From Tetmemena sp. SeJ-2015 (Eukaryota; Ciliophora; Spirotrichea; Sporadotrichida; Oxytrichidae), in NCBI GenBank assembly GCA_027382625.1, contig JAJKFJ010021118.1, forward strand, positions 62,001-126,000: a stretch of DNA of 64,000 nucleotides, given 5' to 3'. The position numbers were made by a program, and so were the translations under genes. Every line of letters begins with the position of its first letter. Position 1 is the stretch's first letter. The notes below the pieces were generated by a model, which had not been told where the DNA came from, searched no databases, and saw only the letters and a list, made by a program, of their open reading frames with translations. This document shows, piece by piece, positions 49,834-61,860 of the stretch.

Positions 49834-52800
49834 TCAGTTCATAAAGATATAGAGAGATATAGCTAACATGGCCAGCAGCTTGATGCTTAACTGAATACCA
49901 TAGAAAGCAGTTGAAGAGTAGTCGTCTCCGCAAATGAAAGCGTTATAAGAGCACTGCGCTCTGTAGATATTGTCTGTAACTGCAGGTCCCCAGCAATTGA
50001 TTGTGTAGGGGTGGAACAGAGTCATCACATAGTAGTATTCTCCGTTCTGCTGCACTCCGTTACAGAAATCAACATCGCAAGGCTGCCACAGAGTCTTGTC
50101 GTTCTTATAAGGTCCGAGTATCTTGTGACCATCCTTGGCTATTCCCATCACCATCTACTTCTTGTACTGAACTGAAGTGGAAATGTTCTGCATGTAAGTG
50201 ATAATGGAGTTGTTGCAGGCAGGGATGTTGGAGCACAGATCTGATTGTGCATTGGTCTTCAGACTTGTTGCGAGTATGCAAGGCGAAACACTGTAGTAGT
50301 GATAGAATGAAGAGTACTGTGAATTTCCAAGACAGGCGTCTACTGGCACACTAGTGTTGAATCTGTAGAGACCATATGCCTTAGGCTTGAAAGCATCATA
50401 GTAGAGCTCTGATGTTCCTTGGAACAGAGGTACTCCGTTGAGAGCGATACCCACTATCTTAGCAGTAGAACCTGAGTAAAGTGTGTACTCGTATTGACCT
50501 GGAATGTAGTGGTCTTGCACCCAAGAAGAAGAGCATTGAAGAGCTAGAGCAACTGCAGAGCTGCTAACGTTAGTCTTGGTTGATTGAGCGACTGGGGTGT
50601 TGAATCTCACTTAGAAGTCAACTAGATTCTCTCTTGGGAACAAGATTGAAGTATCCATGCAATGATCTGGTAAGGTATTTGTGGCCACTCTGATAATAAT
50701 CTTTCCAGTAGCGCTAGAGTAGCTGCATTGAAGAGCAAACTTCCTAGTCCAAGTACATTGAGGTTGATTCTTGGTTCCATCTGCGCACTGATACATGTTT
50801 TTGCAAGTCACTAACTGGCCGGCCATGTTCTCAAATGGAATTACTCCATCGGCTTCAGTCTGGAAGGAGAACATAGATGAGAAGCTCTTGCATGCATCAT
50901 ACTCTGCCTGACTAGCCTTGTCTATCTCACTTGATGAAATTGCTATATAATGTTATTGAATAATGGTTCTTACCTTCACAAACTCTGGTTGTGACGTTTC
51001 CGAAATAGTCAACTGGGCAATTGGTAGAGCAAGTCTTCTCGCTTAAGAAGAATCCATCGTTACAGCTCAAGCATTGATCTTCTCCAAGGTCATCAGGAGC
51101 TTAACATGTTGCGCACGCTGTGGGGCAAGGCTTGCAGTTGTTGGTAGTGTCGAGATAAGTAGCAGCGGGGCAGTTTGCTGAGCACTAGCCTTAGTAGAGT
51201 CTGTTATTCTAGTAACAAGTCAAACATTCAGTGGCAAGTACACCTGAGCAAGTGAGGCAGGAAGAGTGACAGCCTTGAATGGTTAGTTAGAAAGAGGCAG
51301 CAGGGGACTCTTGAGTGATGTTATCTAAGGCCCTCAGCTCTAAGTTGTAAGTACCTGCGTTTGAATAAGTGGCTGCTAGGGTTAGAGTTCCACTTAAATA
51401 GGAGGTGATGAAGGAGGGCTTTGTAGTTTTGCCTGATCCATATAGTGCTGTGGTTAGAGCTTAACCTTCTGGGTCTTAGAATATAGAGGCAACGTTTAGT
51501 TAGAGTTAAGTGTCCGTGAATTTAAGAGCCTGGTTGGATATCTGAGTTGAGATAATGGGTGGAAGATTTGGAACAGCAACTAAACTGAAGGTAGTAGATA
51601 CTATCTAGCCCTGCGAGTTAGAGCAAATCAGAGTGAATGCGTGAGTACCGCAGTATTGATTACTCTGGAATGTGAGAGTAAGCTGAGCTGTTGTATCGTC
51701 AGTGACCCAATTCAAGAACGAAGAATAGGTTGAGACTGCAGTTCCATTGACGAGTAAGCCTCTGGTAAGTTTCAGACCTCCTTGATCCACACAGAGTGAG
51801 AGTAAGTTGTAGGTTTGGACTGAATTTCTGTACTGATACTGCACATTTGGAGCAAGAGGAGTGACTACAATTCGGTAGTTGGGTGTAACTTGCAGGACCC
51901 AAGTGTAGTTGTTGAGACCAGCATTTCTAGTGATTTAATCATCTGCGGAGCATGTGAAGAAGTAGATTCCCACATACAGGTTGGTTAGTCCTGCGGTGTT
52001 ACCGGATATCCTTACTCCGGTTGTGATGGTTGAAATAGTGACCCAGTTATTGTCCTTAGCAGAGAGTGGCGTTTACTTGGTGCATGTGATGGTAATAGGT
52101 TATGCCGAAGGGACGGTGAAATAAGACATCAAAACATCATAGGTAAATGATTAGCCCACATAGATGCTATCAAGGGCTAGGGATACTTCTGACTTCAAAT
52201 ATGGAGGGTCAATACTATCCCCTACTACGAAGAATGTTAGAGATTTCACAGTCGCCGATTTAACTACTAACATATTTAGCATAAGTGAATGAATCGTTGT
52301 TGTCATCAACTATTCTGAACCACCAAAAATTAAATAAGCTATTAGTTATTAAAAAGTATATTATGTACATTTTGTGCATTACTAAATGAATAAAACGAGA
52401 CAATTTTCATTATCATAGGTAATTCTTTCTTTATGCTAAATTATAACATTATCATTTTCTTCTTTGACTAAAACCCAAAGTGATTTTAGATATTTTATGT
52501 TGTTAAAGAGTCTCTAAAGGAGTGCATATTACTTATCAAGAAATAAAGATATTACTTTGGGAATAATGTACACTCTCTGACTGTTTTAAAGTCATCTTAT
52601 GGGAAATTCAGTGTCTCTTCCTCATTTTAGATATTAATTTCCTTTCCAAAAATTAAAATTTTTGAATTATGTACCAAGTCTGGTCGGCAGACTTCTCAGC
52701 TGTGATTGAGCTGGGTACAACACTTGTGAAGGTTGGTTGCAGATTGGCTATAGGATTAGGAATATAATTTAAATTTATTCATTTATTTAGTTTTAAAGTG

Positions 52801-55800
52801 ATCAAAGTTAGAGTCTATACAGTCGCCGATTAATTTATATCTTAATGATTAAAAATTGATTTTAGTCAAAGTAAGTTTATAAAAATTTAGTTTATCATTT
52901 GGATAAATAAACATTTTTAAAATATTGTAGGCTGACTAAGGTAAATGGAAAAATAAATTTTAATAAATGGCTATAACATTTATAATGCCTAAGTAAGTAT
53001 ACAAATTTAAGAACCTTTGGAGTTTAATTTGTAATGAAATAAATATATATTTGCATATACCTTCTTATGCAAAAAATTAAAGATATTTTTGTTCTTCGAT
53101 AATTAAAGTGTAATATTCGATGCTGTTGATTGTCCATCGTTTATGGTGATAGTAAGAGTGTAGGACTGAGTAGTGGACTTTGCAACGGTCTCATAAGTGA
53201 AAGAAGCGTGACTGAAGACTAGTCTATGAGTGTAAGGTGAGTTTGCTGAAGATGGTTCCAAAACAAGACCAAGCTGGGAAGGAGTTATAACTGTAGTTCC
53301 CTTCTTTGCAGTCAACACAAATATAATTGACTTTTTATAAACACAGGAGTGAATGCATCGATAATCTGATACAGGATATGATATAGGATTAGGTTAAGAT
53401 ATTGAAAAGCTTACCGTAGCATTTGCTGCTTCCACCGTCTCTAGTGCCTGCGGGGCAAGAAGCGACGCATGTCATGTCTACGGTGTTGATGTAGTTCTTG
53501 CAAACACATTGAGATGTAGAGATGCTAACACCACTGGCTGTGCAAGATGAGCACTGTGCGTTACAGTCTGTGCAAACACCGGAGCTAGGGTACTGAGTTG
53601 ATGGACATTATAATTGTAACTCAAGTGAGACACTGGGTGACTGCTGGTCCATTGCAAGTACTTCATCTTATATAGCCTTCAACTATCACTCCGCCCTCCT
53701 AAATTAATATTAAATAAATTATAAACTAAATAGATTGTATCAAAAAATAACTAATTAATTGTTTTTTTATAATATTTTAGAAAAATCTATGAAGATTTAT
53801 TTTATAATAAAAATAAAAAGATATGATTGGTTACACCGCAGTAGGAACCCTGAACTCAGACACTATTAAGGATAACACTAATACAGTTAGTGTGTTGTAG
53901 AAATCACGAACAAATTATATTCTTAATTTATCAATTGTAGATTCGTCATAATCAAGGCCCGTAAGTTCCATTTACTTAAATAAAATATGGCAATCCTGAT
54001 ACAACCATAGACACTCATTTTCATTTTATGATTATTAGAATATGATAGTAAAATTTAGTTTGGCGGTTCTATCGTGGACTACGAGATTAATCTTCTTAAA
54101 TATTTATTAATATTGTAAATGAGATTGAATTGTTCGACTCCAGCTTGCACTACAAGATGAGTATCGGCAATCACTGTGATGACCCAGAGGACGATCTTAT
54201 CTACGAATACATCTACTATGATGAGACAGCCATCACTGACAGCAGTAACGAACTCAAGAACATACTTGCATTCGACAAAACTATAAACTAGTGCCTGTGC
54301 AAGATGAGCACTGTGCGTTACAGTCTGTGCAAACAAAGTCTAAAAATACTTTTAATTTTAAGTAACAACCTAAAAATGGACATGAACCTTGATACAATTA
54401 TAGAGTAGATCAGCGGTGTCGCAAGTGAGAAGATAACTTATCTTGCAAGTAGCGCAAGAGTCATCGCAAGCTAAACAAGGATTATCAAAGTAAATGGAAT
54501 TATAATCTTCTGAACTCACTTCCTCTAAATTATCTACTCTACCTCAGAAACAACAAGACTCAAATTATTATAGTATTTGATTTAAATTGAAAGACTTGCG
54601 GTTCATGGGGATTGATTATGACGAATCTGCTGTATGCGGCTTAATGGTTTACATCTGAGGCCTTGATATAGCCTTCAACTATCACTCCGCCCTGAGCTTG
54701 AGCATTAGTATGGGAGTAGAAGTTGCCAAGGGTAACTCTTGTACCAGTGACTGACACACTTTATAATGAGAAACTGCGGTGTAACTGACTACTGCCTTGT
54801 CATCTGTGAATACGGAAGTGTCAATAGAGAACTCGTAAGTGGAGCTCTGATAGAACATCTCAATCAATTGTTGAGAGCCGCTAGCAACTGGAGAAGTGTC
54901 ATGGTTAACAACCACGATTCTGAATGGAGTGTCTATGGTTGTATCAGGATTGTACTTGTCTGTGCATGAGTACATCATCTGATAGGTGAACTTGTTATGT
55001 AGTGTTCTAATGCTGTCATCAATATTTGTAAATTAATTATTATATACAGAATGAAACATAAAATATTTTGTTATAATTCACTATTAATATTTATAGCAAT
55101 TAAAGTAAAATTGACAAACGTAAAAATTCTTCTCTTTAATTAATCTTCAATTTAAATAAATTTGAAGTATAAATAAAATAGTGAGAGTACGAGCAACTTT
55201 GTCGAATGCAAATGTATTATTTGAGGTGGCTCGTTGAAAAGTGCAGACAAGGTGTATTGGAATTCATAGTCATCATATCCGTCTGACACTGAACACTTTA
55301 TGATGTAATCACCGGCATTCTCATTAGAATTGGTGATCTCATAATCATCTCCAACTTTATATTTTTAATACTCTTGTAACAACCAGATAAAATAAAATAA
55401 CTCAAACTATTATACTAAACTTACCTTAATTAAATTATTTTATCTTAATTTAATTAATCATCTATATAAGTTATAAAGATAGGGGCTTCCTCCGAACTAT
55501 TCTTAAAATATAATTTTCACAAAACAATAGAATTAAAGATAAACTTAAAGAATTTGATAGAACCGCCATAGTTATCGGGTGGCTCGTTAAATCACCTTCC
55601 TTATTGGCTATTTTCTGCGGCATTCAATATTTTTTAATTAAAATGCTAAATTATGATATAAAATAGTGTTTTGATTGTCGTTGTTGTCTAAAAATAAAAT
55701 TATATATATAGTCTGGGTCAGGTGTGGTGATCTCTATCTAATTAATCTAAGATCAAATTGATTTTCATAATAACTCAATTTAAAATATATAATTTAATTG

Positions 55801-58800
55801 AGCAATAGGCGCAATGCTGTCTCAAGGTATCTCCGTCGATATCGTTCACAAATATATTAATAGTTATTTTTTAAATGAATGGACTTATTTTAAATTGTAG
55901 AAGGTGTCGAGGATAATCTCATAGGTGGCCTCTTCGTGGAAATGACCAATTGAGTAGCTGCCGAGATCTAGGGTCTTGCCAGTCGCAAGTGTCACGGCAT
56001 GGTTTGCATTGGTGATGATCAAAGTTATAGTCTAGGAAGTGGGATTACTTTGATGGAACTAATCCCAAGCCTTCACAACTAGAGAGTAAGTTAGTGAGCT
56101 CAATGCCCTATCAATCAAGGGAGAGTCAATCTCAACTATAACCTTCCTCGCTGACAAAAATAATAAACACGGACTTTATTCTTATTGACATAATTCATTT
56201 AGAAAATAGATAAAGTTTAAATAAGAAACAAATAATAAATCAAAACTCACCTCGTCAAATTTAAGCTTACTTTCAATTTAATTTATGAATCTTTTTTGAA
56301 ATAAATAAAATTTAAAAGATTAGAAAATAACACTCAATCATTTATAATCTAAAAATATTACAAACTTAAAATATGTTATTTCTACATATTTTAAAAAGGG
56401 TATATGTTGAACCAATCTATGGAGGAGACCGCATGATTTGTATTGTCCAGAAGTTCAACCCCTACTGAGACTATGTCTAGCTCGTAGTCAGAGTCGATGT
56501 CAATTTCGATGAGCTTGTAGTAACCTTCTTTGACTGAAATAGTGGTACTTGGTACATCAATTTCGGGATTGGTGTTCACCAAAATCTCTACACTGAATGC
56601 CACTGTGGAGAATACAGTCTGATCAGAATCCACTGTTGCCTTCATGATTAAGTCGTGCTTGCCCACATAGCTATTGCTATTAGCGATCACATACAACTTA
56701 TGGTTCTTCTGGTCGAAGATGAAGGGAGCACCTAGAGCTGAATTGTCCGCATTATAGATTGTGTGAGTGATGGCGTAGTTTTAACACTGGGTGAACTCCA
56801 GCAAGTTTATTTCATACATCTGATTCCTTACTATCAACCCTCCGTTGGAGGTAGTTGAGGAAGATGTTCCAGTGTAGTCTAGCTTTCCATCAGGTTCTAC
56901 AGGTGCGGCTAGTGGAGAGCACAAACTAGCGTCACTTCCAAAAGCTGATCTGTAGTCTATGAAGGCGGATGAGGTGAGCGAGAGTGAGCGGGTCACCAAG
57001 TTTACTGGATTGAAGTAGAAGTAGTTGTCCAGATACACCTTGGAAACCATTCTAGATTGCAGGTCAAAGCTAACCCACTTAGTAGCTTGAGTGTAAGCAG
57101 CGACTCCAGCTCCTTAGTTGAGTAAACTTGCGACCTGTGTTGATGATAGCTACTAAAATATATACAAATTATTTAGCAATCGTTAATTCTTAATGATAAT
57201 ATTATTTAAAGATTTTCATGAAAAGAGAGCAATATTCTTTCGAGTGTATTTAGAATAAAAGATATATAGCTCTGATTGTAGAGAAGAAGTCGGGCAAGGT
57301 TTGTTCCAGAGATAGTCACCATCTTAATAAATGTTAGTCATGAACTGTGCACCATTCTTGTCTCCAATCTGAGTTGTGTAGTATACTGAGGAGAAGAAGT
57401 AAACTATCGAGTCAGAGCTATCGTACTTGAATCTGTGGAGCACAGTTGTTGTTGAGCCCATGTTCAATGTCAAAGCCTTTCTAGTGGAGGTAGTTTGCAC
57501 ATCGTCAATAGAAGAGCCATCTTGATGGGCCGTCAGCACCAAAATGTGAGTTGTTGATGCGGTTGAGAGTTCCATAAATATCAGCACATCGGTGATGGGA
57601 GTGGTTGCAAATGTAGAGACTGAGCAAGACTAGAAAGCAGAACTGTAACTCCACTCTACTGTTCTTTGAATGGCACCTGTGGCGTTATTGACTTGGATTA
57701 AAGCTGCCTCGTATGAGGTAGTAGCAGTGTAAGAGTATTAGTAGTACATGCAAGCAAACACTGAGTAGAGACCATAGGCCAAGCTTGGACTGTTATAGTC
57801 TGTGTAATCGGGCGCAGAAATCTGAGTTCCATCCTCGAGTTGCTTTCCCCACCCTTCATAGAAAGTGTTGGCGTTTAGGGAAATCATAGCCCATATTCTA
57901 TTTTAGCTGTTTGAGGGATCTCTGGTGCCAATTAGAGCATAAAGCTGGGAGTTGTCTAATGAGGAGGTGAGAGACTTAATGATTGAGCCAGTATTGAGAT
58001 TGATGATCTTGAACATTCTTATTCTCATATCATCTGATAACTGAAGTATGAAAGGCTGCTGGTTTGTAGTGCTGAGTAGGAGACCTGACTGTCTTCCAAA
58101 AATAGTGGTATTGACTCCTGCCTTAAATCCATCTGCCTGGAGAACATAACCTGACTGCACTATTTCCTTGATTTAGTTGAGCTGGCCACTGATAGCATGC
58201 TTGAAAACATAGATACCCATCTCAGTTCTGGCCGCATTAGAGTAAGAGTTGACTAATTGATAAAGATAATCATCGTCTAGGTATTGACAGTCCACTGAGT
58301 AGCTGTCTGTCTTTCCTGCGTTTAAGTCTTTCTAAAGAATCATGATTTAGTGTGAGTCGTAGAGCTGGAAAAAGGCAAGAGAGTAGTATCTCATCCTATG
58401 ACCACAAACTACAAATTGAGAGAAGTCGCTTGCCATGTCAGCTCCAATGAAGTAAATAGGAGAGTCTGAGCTTAAGTGGAACAAAGGAGGAATCTCGGGG
58501 CATTCACTAGTAGAGGGAGTGTATGAAGAAACAGGGGAAGATGAATCTTAAACTGTTATGAGGACTGATCGAGTGACTGAGTTACTGTTGAGAGTAAAGA
58601 AGAACCTGAGATTGTAGACTCCAACCAGTGAGTCCGAATTAGGTGCAGCTCTTATAGAAATGCTAGTGGCACTTGAAGTGTCCACAGTAATCCAAGAAGG
58701 CACAGACTGGTATCGATCAACGCTGTAAGTAGTAGTCTGAGTATCTCCGCTGCATTTGTTTGGCTTAAGAATAGTTAAGATTTCATAGTCATCAACTTCA

Positions 58801-60711
58801 ACATTGAGAGCAAGATCTCCTTAATAGTAGGCGAGGCCATAGAAGTCGCAATTTTAGTACTTAGCCCTGTTAAACATGATGTCTCTGAACTGTGTCTTGA
58901 ATTCGAAGTAGAGATCCGAGGTCGGCAAAAGTCTAGTGTTCACGATTGAAGGAGTGAATACCAATGAATTGGTTAGAGATGCAGTTGACTCTGAAAGTGC
59001 TGCTACTGTAGGTGTAAAAGTGGCGAAATTAAAGCAGCTGTTTGCACTACTGAGAGTAGATGAAAGTTTATGTATCACACCTGATGTTGTTGAAGCCGAC
59101 ACTAAGAGTTATTTTAAGCAAGATATAAAACGACTTACTCATTTTATTAGAGGTGAAGGCGACATAAAACTCTGTTTCATCTGACTTTGCAGTGACTCTG
59201 ATGTTTTGTAGAGTAAGCCCTGTTATGGAAAGCTTCTTCTGATAAGCAACTGTCAAATCAGTCTTGCTGAAAAGTGAAACCACTAGAGAGTTCAAAGAGT
59301 CATAGTAAGCATCAACTAGATAATTGGTAGTTACATAGGAATCGACTTTGATAAAAGTAGCATCTGTGGCTGTTGTCACAGTAAATTGCTTGCCTGCAGT
59401 CATCGTCATAGTAGTGTCATAAACTCTTATTCTTCTGACGTAGCTTCCTGTACTTATAAGTGTTGTGAAAACATAGAGACTTGTTCCATCAGTGTTTATT
59501 GAGTGCTAATTGACTTAGCTTGCACTGGAGAAATACTTAGCCAAGGTACTAGAAGCAGTTCCATCCAAAGGATTCACGTTTTAGATGGTTGTGAAGTAGC
59601 CTGATCCATCATGAACTAAAGCTACATAGGTAATGAGGCCATTGAACTTAGTAAGTTCTGAAATTGGGAAATTCTAGGTTGATGTGACTGAAGGAGTGAC
59701 ATAGTAAGTCCATCTGATTTGATAGCCTCTTGGATTTTGGATTATTCTCATTAAACTATGAGATCTTATCAAACTAGCACTAGCTATGTCAAGGTTTGTG
59801 TAAACGTAGATATCTTGGTTAGTTGAGTCTATGAAAATTCCGTTTCCTGAGTCGGAGGAGTAAGTTAATGGCAGCTGATGAGCGTAGAGATAAACTCCAT
59901 CTGATACTCTCTGTTTCACTAGTACTAGCATTTTGCTAGTAGCTACATAGAGTAGAGACACGACAAATACGTTGTTATTAGTGTCCTTAGTGATCTTGCA
60001 CTGTTAGAAGAAAGACTCATCATAATCACTAGTTATGCTAGAAGCAGAGTATGACCATATTATTGCTCCTGTTGGGCTAAAGTAAATGATATAACCTTCT
60101 TTTCTTAGAGTTTGGAACTCAGCGTCCTGAGAGAGCTCATAATCCTTTTTACCGCACATCACTATAGCAGCGTTAGTTGAATCATAGTCCTGATCATAGA
60201 ATATTGCATTCGTGTATTCATCTCCAAAAATCTTTGGATATTAGTTGTCTAGTTCACAAGTGTAGGTTAAGTCAGTTGGATCTACCTAAGCTATTGGCTT
60301 CTGAATGGCTAATGGTAGGTACTCATTTGCGCATTTAGTTGGATAGTCAACTAAGCACTAATTGAGAGGGATCTATCTGACTCCAGATTTGGGTTACTCC
60401 AAAGTCATATCTATGGACAAAGAAGAGGAAGTAGAAGCTGACAAGAAATCGTTCTACATATAGAATCTGGCGTCAGTTATTGCACTTGTAGTGAAAGTTT
60501 GACTGGTAGTGAGTCCCTAGCAATTTAATGTCGAATCGAATACTGAAGAAGTGGTTCGAGAAGTAACTGTACCAGCCAATATTCTGTCTGTGACTGGATT
60601 TAGTACTGAACTAATAGGGTTCGCAACAGCTTCAGTGTCAGTTGTGACACAGTCTGCTTTCAGAGTTATTGAAGACAAGCTAGTCGCCTTCATTCTCTTT
60701 GGTTTCAGCAT
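49834..60711 (-). CDS. Giant extracellular protein: propeller, cadherin-like, Cys-rich, YHYH domains; scrambled
   Basis: Minus-strand coding runs in consistent order: propeller-like repeats (about 60711-56800, Ser/Thr/Tyr-rich); cadherin-like domains (56700-55850 and a scrambled block 55590-54700 with NEPP, DNYGG and YEIEL motifs); Cys-rich furin-like modules (54500-53420: CTDCNAQCSSC, CVASCPAGTRDG); further dystroglycan-type cadherin-like domains (53320-51500); another Cys-rich module (51290-50985, CPTACATC, CLSCNDGFF); and a YHYH domain (50900-49900: IALNGVPLFQG, FYHYYSVSPC, MGIAKDGHKILGPY) ending in a hydrophobic tail (LLAMLAISLYIFMN) before TGA 49834-49836, as for a GPI or TM anchor. A 31-nt GT-AG intron lies at about 50946-50976. 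The true 5' end may be upstream of 60711 (see 61510 and 63075). Confidence 0.65.
50946..50976 (-). other. GT-AG intron, 31 nt
   Basis: On the coding strand it begins GTAAGA and ends TATAG. Splicing joins ..TTRVCE|AISSSEID.. in frame between the Cys-rich and YHYH parts. Confidence 0.65.
52261..52818 (-). other. AT-rich stretch with possible long IES and a small MDS
   Basis: ACAGTCGCCGATT (13 bp) is repeated at 52248-52260 and 52819-52831. Between them, 52680-52745 is a coding island (PIANLQPTFTSVVPSS, then ITAEKSAD) that continues the cadherin-like region; the rest is AT-rich non-coding DNA. Confidence 0.5.
53538..53578 (-). repeat. 41-bp exact direct repeat, copy 1
   Basis: Identical to 54295-54335. 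Here it lies inside the Cys-rich module (CTDCNAQCSSC) in a continuous reading frame. Confidence 0.9.
53670..53697 (-). repeat. 28-bp exact direct repeat, copy 1
   Basis: Identical to 54666-54693, where it encodes GGVIVEGYI in frame. Here it sits at the edge of a Cys-rich segment next to AT-rich DNA and is followed by a TGA in that frame. Confidence 0.9.
54061..54279 (+). other. Inverted MDS of the second giant gene
   Basis: Plus-strand coding within a minus-strand gene: GGSIVDYEIELFDSS, HYKMSIGNHCDDPEDD, LIYEYIYYDETAI, ELKNILAFDK. It is bounded by TGGCGGTTCTATC (54061-54073, reverse complement at 55556-55568) and TTGCATTCGACAAA (54266-54279, reverse complement at 55198-55211). It contains its own 38-bp IES (GAGATT, 54083/54121). 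Confidence 0.85.
54083..54120 (+). other. IES, 38 bp, pointer GAGATT, inside the inverted MDS
   Basis: GAGATT at 54083-54088 and 54121-54126. Removal restores ..IVDYEI|ELFDSSLHYK.. on the plus strand. Confidence 0.8.
54295..54335 (-). repeat. 41-bp exact direct repeat, copy 2
   Basis: Second copy of the Cys-module segment, flanked by AT-rich DNA on one side and by the inverted MDS 15 bp away on the other. Confidence 0.9.
54666..54693 (-). repeat. 28-bp exact direct repeat, copy 2
   Basis: In-frame copy encoding part of ..QGGVIVEGYIKASD.. in the cadherin-like region. Confidence 0.9.
55198..55235 (-). other. Junction of two non-consecutive MDSs
   Basis: Pointer GGTGGCTCGTT (55225-55235) ends the MDS ..LSALFNEPP; 13 bp later pointer TTTGTCGAATGCAA (55198-55211) starts the MDS ..AFDKVARTL. 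The segments that belong between them are at 55556-55588 and, inverted, at 54061-54279. Confidence 0.85.
55556..55588 (-). other. Micro-MDS, 33 bp including both pointers
   Basis: Encodes NEPPDNYGGSI. Its 11-bp pointer GGTGGCTCGTT (55578-55588) matches 55225-55235 and its 13-bp pointer (55556-55568) matches the inverted MDS at 54061-54073. Only 9 bp are unique to it. Confidence 0.85.
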
Positions 60712-60719
60712 TCTAGGAT

Positions 60720-61310
60720 CACCCTGTTAAAAAAATAAAATTAGATCTAGTAGCCGATTGGGTTGTAGAGTTCCCGCTTGAAAATATAATAATAATTAAG
60801 GGAATTAAAGGGCCCCCGGCATAAAAAAAGATAGGCCGTGACGTCAATGATATTGCTGTGACGCACTTATCTGACGCACACAAACCTACCAGCCGAATAG
60901 GGATATTAAACACGTGGCACCCCCGCCACCTCACACTCTGAGCAGAAGCCCCCGGCTTCTGCATACCATCTAAAAAAACCTAAAAGGAGAAAAAAAAATC
61001 CGGTAGCTTCGGGCCGGGGAGCAAGTCGCTGCTCCGTAGCGTCTGGCTTCGCTGTCCAGCTGCATGACTGAGTGTTTGCCCATAGATCTCGTCCCTCCTC
61101 GCCTAACAGGATTAGGAGGGTGAGTGGGAACCACTCACCTTTGATTATCTCTCCAGTGAGTAGCTCACCACCTTCCCCAGGGCTTCGGCTGCCATTATCC
61201 CTTGCCTCTTTTAAGCACTCACCCACCAGCCAATGGATTACCAAACCAGAGAGCCTTCAGGGAAAGGGCGACCGGTGCCTAGTGCCGGTCGTGTGCGTCC
61301 TGAATTTTAA
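60720..61310. other. GC-rich, hairpin-rich germline-limited block
   Basis: Much GC-richer than the surroundings. Perfect 9-bp hairpin GCAGAAGCC-CCC-GGCTTCTGC (60942-60962); GGAGCA..TGCTCC (about 61018-61035); GACCGG..CCGGTC (about 61270-61290). An open frame on the minus strand (61244-60906) has no recognisable protein. It lies between coding pieces of the second giant gene or its neighbour, so it is probably eliminated DNA, a mobile-element remnant or a structured RNA. Confidence 0.5.
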
Positions 61311-61509
61311 CTTTCTAATTTAATAATTAAGTGCTTGAAAATATAAATGAAACCAAGTACTCACTGAATTTTATATGTAAAACTTATTTCTACAATTAAT
61401 ATGAATAGAAGGAAGAAACTACTCTTGTTTGAGGTACAGCAACTTCAGCAATGGTAAATATAATTATTAGGGATATAATTTTTTTATAAAAGTTCAAAAA
61501 AGTTTATAG

Positions 61510-61860
61510 AGAGCTGATAGTGAAGTCGCTGTATAAGTGATACACTCATTTAGATCAAGAGCTTATGTTCCTGCGTTGAAGTTGATATAGCCGATGACTG
61601 TCTCCATGCCTGTGGTAGTGGGGTTGTTGAATGCAAAGTTCTTCATGGTGTAGGAGTAGAAGAGACCTCCTTCGCTGTTGATCTACTAAGAAGTAAAGAT
61701 AGGAGATACTCCATATGTGGTTAGTCCAGTGTTGAATCCTTTCACATAAGCAAAGGAACTAGTCATGATGATGATGTTTATTCCGTCACTGTTAAGACCA
61801 GTAGCAGTATCTCTCCAGTGAAAGATGAGTTGCTAATTATTAAGGAATTAAGTGATATTA
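61510..61860 (-). CDS. Partial coding segment, propeller-like
   Basis: A minus-strand run with TAA/TAG as Gln: FHWRDTATGLNSDGINIII, SSFAYVKGFNTGLTTYGV, GGLFYSYTMKNFAFNNP, METVIGYINFNAG. The style matches the propeller region of the giant gene ending at 49834. It may be an upstream MDS of that gene, separated by the GC-rich block, or part of a neighbouring paralogue. Its own start and end are not seen. Confidence 0.55.

Noticed and set aside
60906..61244. Minus-strand 112-residue ORF in the GC-rich block
   Set aside because: Low-complexity translation without recognisable motifs, inside hairpin-rich DNA; codon use is unlike the neighbouring genes.
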